Below the pieces are notes generated by a model. That model was not told where the DNA came from. It searched no databases and saw only the letters and a program-made list of their open reading frames with translations. This document shows, one piece after another, positions 1 through 8,985 of a DNA stretch of 64,000 nucleotides. The position numbers and the translations under genes were made by a program. Source of the stretch: Komagataeibacter rhaeticus (GTDB lineage Bacteria; Pseudomonadota; Alphaproteobacteria; Acetobacterales; Acetobacteraceae). The stretch is taken from the NCBI RefSeq assembly GCF_003207855.1, contig NZ_NKTZ01000004.1, positions 1 to 64,000 of the forward strand, written 5' to 3'. Position 1 is the stretch's first letter. Every line of letters begins with the position of its first letter.

Positions 1-4
1 CGAC

Positions 5-40
5 GCCATCTGGTCCGGGGTTAACCCCGGACCAGATGGC
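5..40. repeat. perfect 36-bp palindrome
   Basis: Two 18-base arms, GCCATCTGGTCCGGGGTT and its exact reverse complement, meet with no spacer; the centre is GTTAAC. The symmetry stops at the next base on each side. It lies 14 bases beyond the stop codon of the shortened ATP-grasp gene. It could be a cruciform or hairpin terminator for that gene, half of a longer element cut by the window edge, or a site tied to the truncation. There is no T-run beside it, so a classical terminator is not obvious. Confidence 0.75.
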
Positions 41-54
41 CAACAGCAACGCCG

Positions 55-846
55 TCAGAAGGGCGGCATAACAACAACCGGGTATAGCTTATCAAGCCCA
101 CAAAACTGTCCGAACGGACGGGACCACCTCAAGGCGACCATGATATTGGCGGGCATGCCACTTATATGGGCCTGCGCAATGACCGGCATGGACTGGCGCG
201 CCGTGGCTTCCATGAAGGAATAGATGTCACGGTCCGCCAGCAGCACACGCAGCGCGCAGGCCATCCGGACCGGCTGCGACAGGCGGCGGAAGCTGCTTTC
301 AGCTTCCCGCACCGTATCGGCAATGACCACGCCGGAACCGCCCCAGCTGCGGTCACGCTTGAGCACCCACGGACCGGGCGTGGTCGCGCACCACTGCCGC
401 ACATCTTCCACCGTGGCCATGCTGGCGGCGGCCGGGGTCGGGATACCGCGCGCGCGAAGCGCATCGATCAGCCTGAGCCGGGTCCGGGCATAGGCAAAGC
501 AGTCCGGCTGGCCCAGTGAGGTTTCGATGATGGCCCGGCACGCCCGGCCCGCCTGCGTCGTGGGGTCGGCAGCGTCATGGACCTGATGCAGGGCACCCAC
601 GACCCGGTCATCGGCGGGTACGATCAGGTCCGGCCTTATTTCCGTAATGATGGTGGACAATGTGGAAATGGCGGCAACGCAGGGGTAGCCGCGCAGGGAG
701 TCCAGCCCCCGGATGCAGCGCAGCGAATGGCCGGGCGGGCAGATTGCATGCACCCTGACCCCGCTTTCCAGAAATTCCAGCGCCGCCCGCGTAATGGCCG
801 ACCACCAGACCGAGGAGATGATGAGAACTGTAAAATCATTTTTCAT
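55..846 (-). CDS. ATP-grasp family protein, probably C-terminally truncated
   Basis: The 263-residue product reads as an ATP-grasp ligase. Residues 1-110 form a Rossmann-like pre-ATP-grasp domain, with a VPADDR segment typical of carboxylate-amine ligases of the carbamoyl-phosphate-synthase fold. Around residue 155 the sequence WVLKRDRSWGGSG looks like the lysine and glycine-rich nucleotide-binding strand. Proteins of this type are usually near 400 residues, and the late metal-binding part with its conserved E and N residues is absent here. The reading frame simply ends after VVMPPF, 14 bases before a perfect palindrome. It follows the FAD oxidoreductase by 54 bases on the same strand, so the two may form a small biosynthetic operon. 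The substrate is unknown. It may be a remnant rather than a working enzyme. Confidence 0.6.
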   Translation of the reverse strand: MKNDFTVLIISSVWWSAITRAALEFLESGVRVHAICPPGHSLRCIRGLDSLRGYPCVAAISTLSTIITEIRPDLIVPADDRVVGALHQVHDAADPTTQAGRACRAIIETSLGQPDCFAYARTRLRLIDALRARGIPTPAAASMATVEDVRQWCATTPGPWVLKRDRSWGGSGVVIADTVREAESSFRRLSQPVRMACALRVLLADRDIYSFMEATARQSMPVIAQAHISGMPANIMVALRWSRPFGQFCGLDKLYPVVVMPPF

Positions 847-900
847 GGGAAGGGACTTTCCAGTTCAGGCCTGGCTGTCACACCAGGACCGGCGGACTGT

Positions 901-2142
901 TCACTGGGCGAAGGCGGGCTGGGACCGGGGCTGCCGCACGGCCGCCGTCTGCCGCCGCAACCGCGCCGACAGGCGGCGCGCGGCAAAGCGTGCGCCATAC
1001 GCAAAGCGCAGCAGGGGGCCGAAACTGCCTGCCGCCAGCGGCCCGATGAAATACAGTCCCGGCACGCTGGATTCGAAATGGCGCGAGAGCACGGGCATGC
1101 TGCCTTCCGTCTGGATGGCGTGCGCCAATGCGGGGTCCACGAACGGGATGCGCGTCACGTCCACCTGCACCCCGGTGCCCAGGAAGACATGGTCTACATC
1201 CATCTCCCGCGTCTTGCCCGTGCTGGTTTCAAGGAATTCCAGATGGATGGCCTGCTGGCGCATGCTGGCGCGCTGCAGGTCCAGATTAAGGCGGATGGGT
1301 ACCTTCTCGCGCACCACCTGCCCGGTCACCCACCCGGCCGCCGGTCCCAGATGGCCGCGTGTTATGCGCAGGCGCAGGCGTGAGGGCAGCATGTGAAAGA
1401 CATCGGGCAGGTCACATGCCATGCGTGAGCGCCAGCCCGTGCCCAGCCCGGACAGAGGCTTCCTGATGCGCGTCAGCAGCAGTTTGAGCGGCGGGAGCGT
1501 GCGCGGCGGGTGGTTGATCCAGATCCTGGGCCGTCGGGTGCAGATAAAGGTTTCCGCCCCCACTTCATGCAGGAAGCAGGCGGTATCCACAGCCGAGGAC
1601 CCCGCCCCGATCACCGCCACCCGCCTGCCCGCGAAGCGGGTGAAGGTGGTTTCATCAAATGTATGGCTGACCCGTTCGGGTGGCAGGCTGTGCATGGCGG
1701 GGGGAACATGGGCAAAATCCCCGATCCCGATTGCCATGACCACCCTGCGCGCCGTCACGCGCCCGCCATTTTCCAGCTCCAGGGCAAATCCGTCCGCCGT
1801 GCGGGACAGTCCGGTGACCCGGTCGGTCTGGATCCGGGGCACATGGGCTTTCTGGAAGGCTTCGCCATATTCCCTGAATACATGGGCGGGAATGGGCACG
1901 CCGATATGGGCGTAAGGATAGCCCCGTTCCGCGCAGAACTGCCGGAGGGTGAAGCGCTGCTTCGGGTCGAACAGGTTCATAGCAAAACCTTCCGCCTTCA
2001 GGCGCAGTTCATCTGGAACATGGTCACGCCAGAAGGCCATCGGTCGCCCGAAAATACGGAAATCCACCCCTTTTTCACGCAGATGGGCTGCCAGGGAAAG
2101 ACCGTAGGGGCCTGCCCCGATAATGGCTATGTCGGTATTCAT
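901..2142 (-). CDS. FAD/NAD(P)-dependent oxidoreductase (flavin monooxygenase-like)
   Basis: A 413-residue flavoprotein. The N-terminus carries the FAD dinucleotide fold IIGAGPYGLSLAAHL, and a second Rossmann motif, VAVIGAGSSAVDTACFL, sits near residue 190. This two-domain order is that of flavin-containing and lysine-N-hydroxylase-like monooxygenases, which use NAD(P)H to reduce FAD. The ATG chosen here has GGTGGA about eight bases upstream; a GTG seven codons earlier has no comparable site. The neighbouring ATP-grasp gene suggests a small pathway modifying an amino-acid or sugar substrate, but this is inference. An AT-rich, gene-free stretch upstream probably holds its promoter. Confidence 0.75.
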   Translation of the reverse strand: MNTDIAIIGAGPYGLSLAAHLREKGVDFRIFGRPMAFWRDHVPDELRLKAEGFAMNLFDPKQRFTLRQFCAERGYPYAHIGVPIPAHVFREYGEAFQKAHVPRIQTDRVTGLSRTADGFALELENGGRVTARRVVMAIGIGDFAHVPPAMHSLPPERVSHTFDETTFTRFAGRRVAVIGAGSSAVDTACFLHEVGAETFICTRRPRIWINHPPRTLPPLKLLLTRIRKPLSGLGTGWRSRMACDLPDVFHMLPSRLRLRITRGHLGPAAGWVTGQVVREKVPIRLNLDLQRASMRQQAIHLEFLETSTGKTREMDVDHVFLGTGVQVDVTRIPFVDPALAHAIQTEGSMPVLSRHFESSVPGLYFIGPLAAGSFGPLLRFAYGARFAARRLSARLRRQTAAVRQPRSQPAFAQ

Positions 2143-2163
2143 GCGAAATCCACCAGCCAGCAC

Positions 2164-2642
2164 GTCATGAGACGGCGCTTTATTTAATGATATTAAGGAA
2201 ACACACGGTTATTCATTCAGGGTTTTAACTGAATCCACACATGTTGCTTGCTCCATACCAATCAGGAATTGAGGAAACAGGGGGGATGGATGCGTCATCC
2301 TGCCACATGTTAACCATACATTTACCTTTGGTCTGACAGCAATCACAAAAAAAACAGTCGTGATGTTGGTGGCGTTATCTTGCAAGAATCACACAGTTTC
2401 CTTCATGTGATTTGATATTTGTTTTCAGAAGACGATCTATGTTTAATCAATATCAAAAAGGCATGGAACTTTTTCATCCATATGGAAATCGTTCAGGACA
2501 CGTTGTGGTTGAATCTGTTTATTTATTGCACGGTTCTGGCGAATGCGTCCGGGTATAGTTCGGCGTGCCTTTATTTTCAAAGTATTTCAGTCCGTTTCAT
2601 TCAGGCTGTGCCTGTTCGTTTCATACAAAATAAACATCATAG
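2164..2642. other. AT-rich gene-free block
   Basis: About 480 bases clearly richer in A and T than the rest of the window, with runs such as eight consecutive A near 2347. I find no convincing gene. A plus-strand frame from 2419 gives a composition unlike a real protein. Near 2588-2630 two similar 15-base units, one around CCGTTTCATTCA and one around TCGTTTCATACA, are repeated about 25 bases apart. It probably contains the promoter of the minus-strand FAD oxidoreductase. The composition could also mark horizontally acquired DNA. Confidence 0.5.
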
Positions 2643-2831
2643 TCATGCGGCGCGTCGGGTGGGGTGGCAATGCGGATTGTGCCGAAGGGCCGCTATCTGG
2701 AAGCGCCGCCCCTGCGTGTCGAGGATTTCCGTCACGCCGCCGGTGGCCTGATATTCTTTGGCTTTATTGATGAAAGCCGCATGGGCGTATCGGGTATCTG
2801 CGGTGGGGGGATAGGGGGTGAATGCCGCCAT
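2643..2831 (-). CDS. small hypothetical protein
   Basis: A possible 62-residue protein beginning MAAFTPYPPT and ending HPTRRAA. The middle, with segments such as NKAKEYQATGG and VTEILDTQGRRF, reads like a structured soluble polypeptide, unlike the Pro/Arg/Ser-rich out-of-frame sequence around it. The frame stays open upstream to about 3104, but that part looks non-coding, so the internal ATG is preferred. No clear ribosome binding site precedes it. I do not recognise a family, and it may not be a gene. Confidence 0.3.
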   Translation of the reverse strand: MAAFTPYPPTADTRYAHAAFINKAKEYQATGGVTEILDTQGRRFQIAALRHNPHCHPTRRAA

Positions 2832-3212
2832 GGCCGAACGCTGCTTCAGGGGCACGGTTGCGGCCACCTGTGTGCCGCGAGGATGACCTGACGCCGGGTG
2901 CGGCAGGCCGGACCATGAAAGGGGCCTGCTGCCGAAGCCCGTGGCACGGTGCCAGCCACGACCGGCATGCCACTGCCACAGGAGCGGCCCCATCTGGGGG
3001 ATCAGGGATGTCGATGCGGTTGGTGACCCTGCGGCCCGCGTGGTCATAAGCCCGGTTCTTCCGGCAGGCCACACGCCGTCAGTAGGGGTGAAGCCTTTTT
3101 TCAAAAAGGCGGTACCCCCAGGGCCTGCCGCCAGAAGCGGTATCAGGGGCCCTATATTATGATTGCCTGCGGGGGGCCAGCCGGTTCCCTGGAACCGATC
3201 GGGCCTGTGTGC
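2832..3212. other. intergenic region between small ORF and tRNA-Arg
   Basis: No supported gene. It contains a shortened copy of the intergenic palindromic element (near 3084-3119). A compact inverted repeat, CGGTTCC-CT-GGAACCG, lies about 15 bases beyond the tRNA 3-prime end and could mark the end of the tRNA transcript, although no T-run follows it on the minus strand. Confidence 0.35.
3084..3119. repeat. intergenic palindromic element, copy A (internally deleted)
   Basis: The sequence AGGGGTGAAGCCTTTTTTC is followed by AAAAAGGCGGTACCCCC and folds into one hairpin, with GCCTTTTT pairing AAAAAGGC and a flanking GGGGT/ACCCC. The left half matches the start of the copies near 22.8 kb and 42.6 kb (GGTGAAGCTTTTTTC). 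The right half matches their end (AAAAAAGGCGGCACC). This copy therefore looks like the full element with its middle removed. Confidence 0.6.
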
Positions 3213-3520
3213 TGGTGTCCGCGGCGGGATTCGAACCCACGGCCCCAGGATTCATACCACTTCGGCTTTCACCGCCGCCATGCCGGGCATGACGTTCGTG
3301 GTCTGGACTGTCCCTTCACCATAAACCGCGCGCGGTTGACAGGTGCTGCCCATCCAGTCTCTACACCTTGCCGGTCAGGCCGGCCTTGGCTCGGGATTGG
3401 CACGGCAACGGATTGCCAGAGCGTTCCCCGAATTTGAGCAGATCCGCCACGCGGTTTCCCATCGTGGCGCCCAATTGAAAACCAGGAATCCTGTGCTCTA
3501 TCCGGCTGAGCTACGCGGAC
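3213..3520 (-). tRNA. tRNA-Arg(CCT), interrupted by an intron
   Basis: Joining 3484-3520 to 3213-3252 gives a 77-base cloverleaf. It has acceptor GTCCGCG/CGCGGAC, D-arm GCTC/GAGC, anticodon stem CAGGA/TCCTG, loop TTCCTAA with anticodon CCT, T-arm GTGGG/CCCGC with TTCGAAT, discriminator A and an encoded CCA. It reads AGG arginine codons. The exons are split exactly after the third anticodon base by 231 bases. Ordinary tRNA scanners may miss it because of the insert. It lies downstream of holA but has its own promoter-like sequence. Confidence 0.93.
3253..3483 (-). ncRNA. group I-like intron in tRNA-Arg(CCT)
   Basis: A 231-nt insert between anticodon position 36 and position 37. The exon before it ends in T and the intron ends in G, as group I introns require. 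The stretch AGAGACTGGATGG resembles the R core element and GGGACAGTCC the S element, so P7 can form. GGGAA, about 23 bases into the intron, can pair with exon TTCCT and leave a terminal U-G wobble, which would act as the internal guide. Group I introns at this same site in tRNA-Arg(CCU) are known from Agrobacterium and other alphaproteobacteria. No homing endonuclease frame is present. Self-splicing is inferred. Confidence 0.85.
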
Positions 3521-3531
3521 ACACCGGGGTT

Positions 3532-3559
3532 TTGTAACCGAGCCCACGCGTCGCGGCAA
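3532..3559 (-). promoter_or_regulatory. putative promoter of tRNA-Arg(CCT)
   Basis: On the minus strand TTGCCG (-35) is followed after 16 bases by TTACAA (-10), which ends 11 bases before the first base of the mature tRNA. Position and spacing suit a sigma-70-type promoter, so the tRNA need not depend on read-through from holA. Confidence 0.5.
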
Positions 3560-3596
3560 GGGTGTTTCCTGTGGGCCGGGGGGAATATTTTACCGG

Positions 3597-4619
3597 TCAG
3601 CGCCGCCTGCGCGCCTGCTGTGCCAGGCCGCACAGGCGGGCGACATGGCGCAGGCACAGAACGATGTCAGGGCTGCCGGTCTGCCTGCATGCCAGTTCCA
3701 GGGCCTGTGTGTCCTGTGCCGCGCGCAGCAGGGCATCGGCCGGCCACAGGCCCAGCGCCTGGCCAAAACTGTCCGTGCGCTTGAAAAAGACCGGCGGCTG
3801 CAGCTGGCGCATGGCATCGGCCCGGCTCATGCCCGCATCCATGGCCAGCCGCGCGCGGCGCAGGCGGTGAATGTGGGACATCAGGGCGCGGGTCAGGTTG
3901 GAGGGGCTGCTGCCATCCACCGTCAGCGCGCGCTGGGCGGCGGCATCGGCTTCCCGGCGCTGGCCCGCCATGGCGGCAAAGGCCGCGTCCTCCATCGAGA
4001 CACCGGCCGCATCCCCGACGCAGGCCCGCACGTCCTCCAGCCCCAGCCGCCCGCCACGGCCTGCGAACAGGGCCAGTTTTTCCACCTCGCTGCGGGTCGC
4101 AGCCCGGTCGGGGCCCGCGCGTTCGACCATCCAGCCCAGCGCATCGGGGTCTATGCCCACATCCTGCGCGGCCAGCATCTGGCGGATGGCCCCTTCCAGT
4201 GCGCGCCCCTCCTCGGGGTAGCAGCCGATCAGGGCGCACTGCGCGTCCTTTTCCACAAAGCCACGCAGCCTGGAGCGGGAGTCAAGCCCCGGTGCCTCCA
4301 CGATCACCAGCGCATCGGACTGTTGCGCCAGACCGCGCTTCAGCGCTTCCAGCAGGCCCTCATCCGTACCCTCGCGTAGCCAGATCACGCGCCTGCCGCC
4401 GGTCAGGGAGAGGGCGGTCATCTCCTCCTCCAGCCGGGCATGGTCCGCACGCCCCAGCATGGCCACGCGGAAGGGGTCGTGCAGGTCGGGGCAGATGGCC
4501 TTTGCCGCCGTCGTGGCGCGTTCGCGGATCAGCCCCACATCATCGCCGTGCAGCATGATGACACGCAGGTTGCCCGGTGCCTGAAGCGTGGCGCCGATAT
4601 TGCGCGGGCTGACTTTCAC
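3597..4619 (-). CDS. holA: DNA polymerase III subunit delta
   Basis: A 340-residue homologue of HolA, the clamp-loader subunit that opens the beta sliding clamp at the replication fork. The N-terminal part, with VIMLHGDDVGLIRERA and then LTGGRRVIWLREG, matches the divergent AAA+ domain I of delta. That domain has lost ATPase motifs, as is usual for the family. A helical collar domain follows (residues 215-330, LTRALMSHIHRLRRARLAMDAG). Its start codon overlaps the lptE stop by four bases (ATGA), so the two are translationally coupled. This leuS-lptE-holA order is common in alphaproteobacteria. Length is normal. Confidence 0.92.
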   Translation of the reverse strand: MKVSPRNIGATLQAPGNLRVIMLHGDDVGLIRERATTAAKAICPDLHDPFRVAMLGRADHARLEEEMTALSLTGGRRVIWLREGTDEGLLEALKRGLAQQSDALVIVEAPGLDSRSRLRGFVEKDAQCALIGCYPEEGRALEGAIRQMLAAQDVGIDPDALGWMVERAGPDRAATRSEVEKLALFAGRGGRLGLEDVRACVGDAAGVSMEDAAFAAMAGQRREADAAAQRALTVDGSSPSNLTRALMSHIHRLRRARLAMDAGMSRADAMRQLQPPVFFKRTDSFGQALGLWPADALLRAAQDTQALELACRQTGSPDIVLCLRHVARLCGLAQQARRRR

Positions 4620-5467
4620 TGGCTGCCCTGTCCCCCGATGCTGATGCCGGACATGTCGTCCGTGGTGCCGTCACTCTTTTTCGCATCAGGCTGGACATAG
4701 CGGGAGGTGGAGGCGGGAATATTGTCGATCGGGCTGCTTTCCGGCGCCGTGTCATCCCCGCCGTGGTTCTGTTCGTTCAACTGCGAATCGGTCCGGCCCG
4801 TGGCCATGGCGGGCATGCCATCGGCACCGGGCATCTGGGCGGGCAGCTGGTTGTTGGGATTGACGATGCTGTTGGGGTCGGTATAGCGCGGCTGGTTCTG
4901 CCCCGCGACCGATCCGTCCACCGCGGGCTTGGCATGGGTGCGGAACCATACGGCTACCTGCTGGGTGATCTGTTCGGCCAGGTTCCTGGCCACGCGGCCG
5001 CGCACGGTCTCCAGGTTCAGGGTCAGCGCAAAATACTGTTCGTATGTATTGTTCACCCCATCCACAACCGAGGCATCGCCACCGGCCAGAAGCTGCGGGC
5101 TGTCACCCAGCGTATAGAGCTGCCAGTGGGCAAAGGCGGTGGTGCGCGTGCGGCCGGAGGTATTGTCCGCGTGGATGTCCACTGCCTCGTTCATGATGTA
5201 GCTTTTGATCTGCAGCGCGTAGCGGGTCGGTTTTTCCGGCCCCGCCCCGCTCAGGTCCTGCTGCAGGAACTGCCGTAGCTGCTGGCCGTACCGCTCGGGG
5301 ATGAGCGGGACATAGACCTGCTTCAGTTCAGCCAGCACGTTCGACACCGTGGGCTGCCCGTCCGCGCCGATATGGGTGCCCGTTGTCTTGTACATGGGTG
5401 AAAAGCCACATCCCGCCAGCACAAGCAGGCCGCACAGCACGGCGGTATGGCGGACGGGATGGGCCAT
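4616..5467 (-). CDS. lptE: LPS-assembly lipoprotein LptE
   Basis: The product begins with a lipoprotein signal, LCGLLVLAGCGF, whose lipobox cysteine is near residue 20. LptE plugs the outer-membrane LptD barrel and helps place lipopolysaccharide in the outer leaflet. The stretch from residue 30 to about 180, including VSNVLAELKQVYVPLIPERYG and YALQIKSYIMNEAVDI, fits the LptE fold. The 283-residue length exceeds the usual 170-200. The extra C-terminus (from about 190) is rich in Asn, Gln, Pro and Asp and is probably disordered. It starts four bases after leuS and overlaps holA by four, so the three are likely co-transcribed. Confidence 0.88.
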   Translation of the reverse strand: MAHPVRHTAVLCGLLVLAGCGFSPMYKTTGTHIGADGQPTVSNVLAELKQVYVPLIPERYGQQLRQFLQQDLSGAGPEKPTRYALQIKSYIMNEAVDIHADNTSGRTRTTAFAHWQLYTLGDSPQLLAGGDASVVDGVNNTYEQYFALTLNLETVRGRVARNLAEQITQQVAVWFRTHAKPAVDGSVAGQNQPRYTDPNSIVNPNNQLPAQMPGADGMPAMATGRTDSQLNEQNHGGDDTAPESSPIDNIPASTSRYVQPDAKKSDGTTDDMSGISIGGQGSQ

Positions 5468-5470
5468 GGC

Positions 5471-8104
5471 CTATTTCGCCACCACGAAATTGACGATCCG
5501 GCCCGGCACATGGATGCGCTTTACAATCCGCGCCCCGTCCAGCAGGCGGGCCACGTTCGGCTCGGCTTCCGCCATGGCAATGACCTGATCCGCCGGCAGG
5601 TCGGGCGCGACCGCGATCGTGCCGCGCAGCTTGCCCATGATCTGCACCGCAATGGTCAGTTCGCTGGCCTTGAGCAGTTCGGGGGTGGCGGTGGGCCATG
5701 CACGCTCCACCACCGGCTGGCCGCCGGGTTCCAGCAGCGCCATCATCGCTTCGGCCTGATGGGGGACCATGGGGGCGACCAGCAGGGAGATGATGGTGGC
5801 AGCCTCGCGCCGGGCAAAGGCCATGCCGTCTTCCGCCGCCGCCTTTTCGGCCTCGGCCAGGGCGGAGGTCAGTTCGTGCAGGCGGGCTACCGCCACGTTG
5901 GCGCTGAAGCTTTCCAGCGCTTCGGTCACGGCGGCGATGGTCCGGTGGGTGGCGCGGCGCAGCGCATCCGCGCTGCGTGACAGCGTTGCGGGGCATGCCG
6001 TGCCAGCCGGGACCTGCTCGGCCACCGTGCGGACAATGCGGAACACGCGCTGGAGGAAGCGGGCGGCAGCCGCCACGCCGGATTCCGTCCATTCCATGTC
6101 GCGTTCGGGCGGGCTGTCGGACAGCACGAACCACCGTGCCGTATCCGCGCCGAAGCGCTCGATGATGGCGACGGGCGCCACCGTGTTGCGCTTGGACTTG
6201 GACATCTTTTCCACACGCCCGATGGTCACGGCCTGACCGTTGTCGCGGCGCACGGCACTGTCGCCCCGGCGCTCGACTTCCTCGGGGTAGAGCCAGTTGC
6301 CCTGCGCGTCACGGTAGCTTTCGTGGTTGACCATGCCCTGGGTGAACAGCCCGTCAAAGGGTTCGTCCACATGCAGGTGCCCGGTCTCGTGCATGGCGCG
6401 GGTGAAGAAGCGGGCATAGAGCAGGTGCAGGATCGCGTGCTCGATGCCGCCGATATACTGGTCAACCGGCAGCCAGCCATCGGCGGCGGCGGGAAGCGTG
6501 GGCTGGTCGGCATGGGGCGCGGTGAAGCGGGCGAAATACCATGAACTGTCCACAAACGTGTCACAGGTATCGGTCTCGCGCAGGGCGGGACCGCCACATT
6601 TCGGGCAGGCCACATGCTTCCATGTCGGGTGATGTTCCAGCGGGTTGCCGGGGCGGTCGAAGGTCACGTCCTCGGGCAGCTTTACGGGCAGCTGGTCATC
6701 GGGCACGGGCTGGGCGCCGCAATCGGTGCAGTGGATGACGGGAATGGGGCAGCCCCAGTAGCGCTGGCGCGAAATGCCCCAGTCGCGCAGCCGCCAGTTG
6801 ACCACGCCCCGGCCAATTCCCATGCCTTCCAGACGGGTGATGGCTTCCTTCTTCGCGGCCTCCGTATCCAGCCCGTCAAGGAAGCCGGAATTGAACAGCG
6901 TGCCGTGGCCGTCACAGGCCCTGTCGGTCATGGTGAAGGTGGCGGCCTCAGCCCCCGGCGGCAGGATGACGGGCGTGACGGGCAGGTTGTACCTGCGCGC
7001 GAAATCAAGGTCGCGCTGGTCCCCGCACGGGCAACCGAACACCGCCCCCGTGCCGTAATCCATCAGCACGAAATTCGCGATCCAGATCGGGAAGGACCTG
7101 TCCGGCATGAACGGGTGGGTGACCCGCAGGCCGGTATCGAACCCGCGCTTTTCTGCTGTTTCGATTGCTTCTTCCGATGTGCCCAGGCGCTGGCATTCGG
7201 CAATGAATTCGCCTGCCGCCGCGTTTTTCGCCGCAACCTTGGCCGCCAGCGGATGGTCGGCGGCAATGGCGAGGAAAGACATGCCGAACAGCGTGTCGGG
7301 ACGGGTGGTGAACACCTCCACCGAATCAAGGTCGGTGTCGAAACCGGCGGGCGGTTCATGCAGGCCGAAGCGGACCTTCGCCCCCTCCGAACGCCCGATC
7401 CAGCGTTCCTGCATGGTGCGCACGCGTTCAGGCCAGCGCGGCAGGGTGGACAGGCCATCAAGCAGTTGCGGCGCGAATTTCGTGATTTTCAGGAACCACT
7501 GCGACAGCTTTTTCTGCTCGATCAGCGCGCCCGAGCGCCAGCCGCGCCCGTCCACCACCTGTTCGTTGGCCAGCACGGTGTTGTCCACGGGGTCCCAGTT
7601 GACCCAGCTTTCGCGCCGCTCGACCAGCCCGCCCCTGAGCATGTCCAGGAACAGCTTCTGCTGCCTGCCATAATATTCGGGCAGGCAGGTCGCGATCTCG
7701 CGGTCCCAGTTGAAGGAAAAGCCCAGCCGCTTGAGCGTGGCCCGCATGGCGGCGATGTTGTCCATCGTCCACTGGCCGGGATGCACGCCGCGTTCACGCG
7801 CAGCATTTTCCGCCGGCAGGCCAAAGGCATCCCACCCCATCGGGTGCAGCACGCTGAAGCCGCGCGCGCGCTTGTAACGCGCCACCACGTCACCCAGCGT
7901 GTAGTTGCGCACATGGCCCATGTGCAGCTGCCCTGACGGGTAGGGAAACATTTCCAGCACATAGTATTTGGGCCGGTCGGCGGGCGGCACGTCGGGAACG
8001 TCGAAGATGCCGGACGCGGCCCAGCGTTCCTGCCACTGCGGTTCTGCCGTGCTGAAATCATAGGCGGGAAGGGCGCTGTCCGGTGGGGTGCTGGTTTCGG
8101 TCAT
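5471..8104 (-). CDS. leuS: leucyl-tRNA synthetase
   Basis: An 877-residue class I aminoacyl-tRNA synthetase that charges tRNA-Leu. The HIGH motif appears as HMGH at residues 61-64 within [15 protein letters not shown], and the KMSKS loop is intact at about 632 (EKMSKSKRN). Between them lies the CP1 editing domain, including [17 protein letters not shown] zinc-type segment, [15 protein letters not shown], and a later CPKCGG follow. The C-terminus ([16 protein letters not shown]) is the usual tail domain. Length and domain order are standard. The DUF3576 lipoprotein lies about 110 bases upstream and lptE four bases downstream. Confidence 0.98.
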   Translation of the reverse strand: MTETSTPPDSALPAYDFSTAEPQWQERWAASGIFDVPDVPPADRPKYYVLEMFPYPSGQLHMGHVRNYTLGDVVARYKRARGFSVLHPMGWDAFGLPAENAARERGVHPGQWTMDNIAAMRATLKRLGFSFNWDREIATCLPEYYGRQQKLFLDMLRGGLVERRESWVNWDPVDNTVLANEQVVDGRGWRSGALIEQKKLSQWFLKITKFAPQLLDGLSTLPRWPERVRTMQERWIGRSEGAKVRFGLHEPPAGFDTDLDSVEVFTTRPDTLFGMSFLAIAADHPLAAKVAAKNAAAGEFIAECQRLGTSEEAIETAEKRGFDTGLRVTHPFMPDRSFPIWIANFVLMDYGTGAVFGCPCGDQRDLDFARRYNLPVTPVILPPGAEAATFTMTDRACDGHGTLFNSGFLDGLDTEAAKKEAITRLEGMGIGRGVVNWRLRDWGISRQRYWGCPIPVIHCTDCGAQPVPDDQLPVKLPEDVTFDRPGNPLEHHPTWKHVACPKCGGPALRETDTCDTFVDSSWYFARFTAPHADQPTLPAAADGWLPVDQYIGGIEHAILHLLYARFFTRAMHETGHLHVDEPFDGLFTQGMVNHESYRDAQGNWLYPEEVERRGDSAVRRDNGQAVTIGRVEKMSKSKRNTVAPVAIIERFGADTARWFVLSDSPPERDMEWTESGVAAAARFLQRVFRIVRTVAEQVPAGTACPATLSRSADALRRATHRTIAAVTEALESFSANVAVARLHELTSALAEAEKAAAEDGMAFARREAATIISLLVAPMVPHQAEAMMALLEPGGQPVVERAWPTATPELLKASELTIAVQIMGKLRGTIAVAPDLPADQVIAMAEAEPNVARLLDGARIVKRIHVPGRIVNFVVAK

Positions 8105-8210
8105 CTTCTTCTGGTTCGGTGTGCGGGGCAGGCGGCTGGGGCCTGCGGACAGGGGGCGCGGGTGGCTGGTGCCACCCGGCGGGCGGAAAAAAGGATCGGG
8201 CAGGGCGGTG

Positions 8211-8756
8211 CTAGTGCTGGCCGCTATCGGTGCGCAGCTGGCGCGCGCGGGTCAGGATGCGGGCCGTGATGTCGGATACCGTATTGGCCGCGACGGGGGT
8301 ATCGACCCACTGGTTATCCTCATAGGCCTGGCGGAAGACCGACACCCGCACCGCATCCGAGCGCAGGCTGCGTGAAAGGATGAAGCAGGTGATCTTGAAG
8401 CGTTCGTCCTTGGTGGCGGGGGGCGTGTACCAGTCCGTCAGGATCACGCCCGCCACGGCATCGGCGGAGGCAAACGGCATGAAGGACAGCGTATCCAGCG
8501 CACCGCGCCACAGGAAGGCATTGACCCCGTTGCTTTCCAGCGGGGTCGAGCCACCATTGGCCCCACGGTCTTCCTTGAGCAGGCGATTCTGCGGAATGGC
8601 CAGCCCGCTTCTGTCATGCTGCGGCGCGCTGCCGCAGCCCGCCAGCAGGCCGGCGGCCAGTAGGGCAAGGGTCGCGCGCGGCAGCAGGGGACGGCCCGGG
8701 GGCGCTGTGGCCAGGGACGCGGCGGAGGGGACTGGATTGGGCGGGCGAAGGGTCAT
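8211..8756 (-). CDS. DUF3576 family lipoprotein
   Basis: A 181-residue protein with a basic N-terminus, a hydrophobic stretch and a lipobox ([11 protein letters not shown], cysteine near residue 41), so it is probably anchored in the outer membrane. The body, with [32 protein letters not shown], is characteristic of DUF3576, an alphaproteobacterial family of unknown function often found beside leuS. The frame is open far upstream, but the ATG chosen has AGAGG just before it and starts a sensible signal peptide. The role is unknown; an envelope function is likely from its location and the lptE neighbour. Confidence 0.85.
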   Translation of the reverse strand: MTLRPPNPVPSAASLATAPPGRPLLPRATLALLAAGLLAGCGSAPQHDRSGLAIPQNRLLKEDRGANGGSTPLESNGVNAFLWRGALDTLSFMPFASADAVAGVILTDWYTPPATKDERFKITCFILSRSLRSDAVRVSVFRQAYEDNQWVDTPVAANTVSDITARILTRARQLRTDSGQH

Positions 8757-8985
8757 GATGCCTCTATGGACGCCGGGGATGGCCCCCGCAGGTGGTAATC
8801 CGGCCACGTGCCCGATCCGCCGGTGGTGCCGGGCAGGGGGGCGTTGCGGCCTGTCGCGTTGTCCGTTCTTCATATCGCGCCCGGCCTGTCCCGCCAAGTC
8901 GCACGGGCACTTTACCCTGCCTTGCGTGACAATCCGGGCATTAGGGCGCAAAAATACCCCCTTCCCGCCACAGCAATGGATCGTG

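Noticed and set aside
2419-2751. A 110-codon open frame in the AT-rich block.
   Set aside because: The translation is an unlikely mix that changes character at the GC boundary, has no ribosome binding site and resembles no protein I know.
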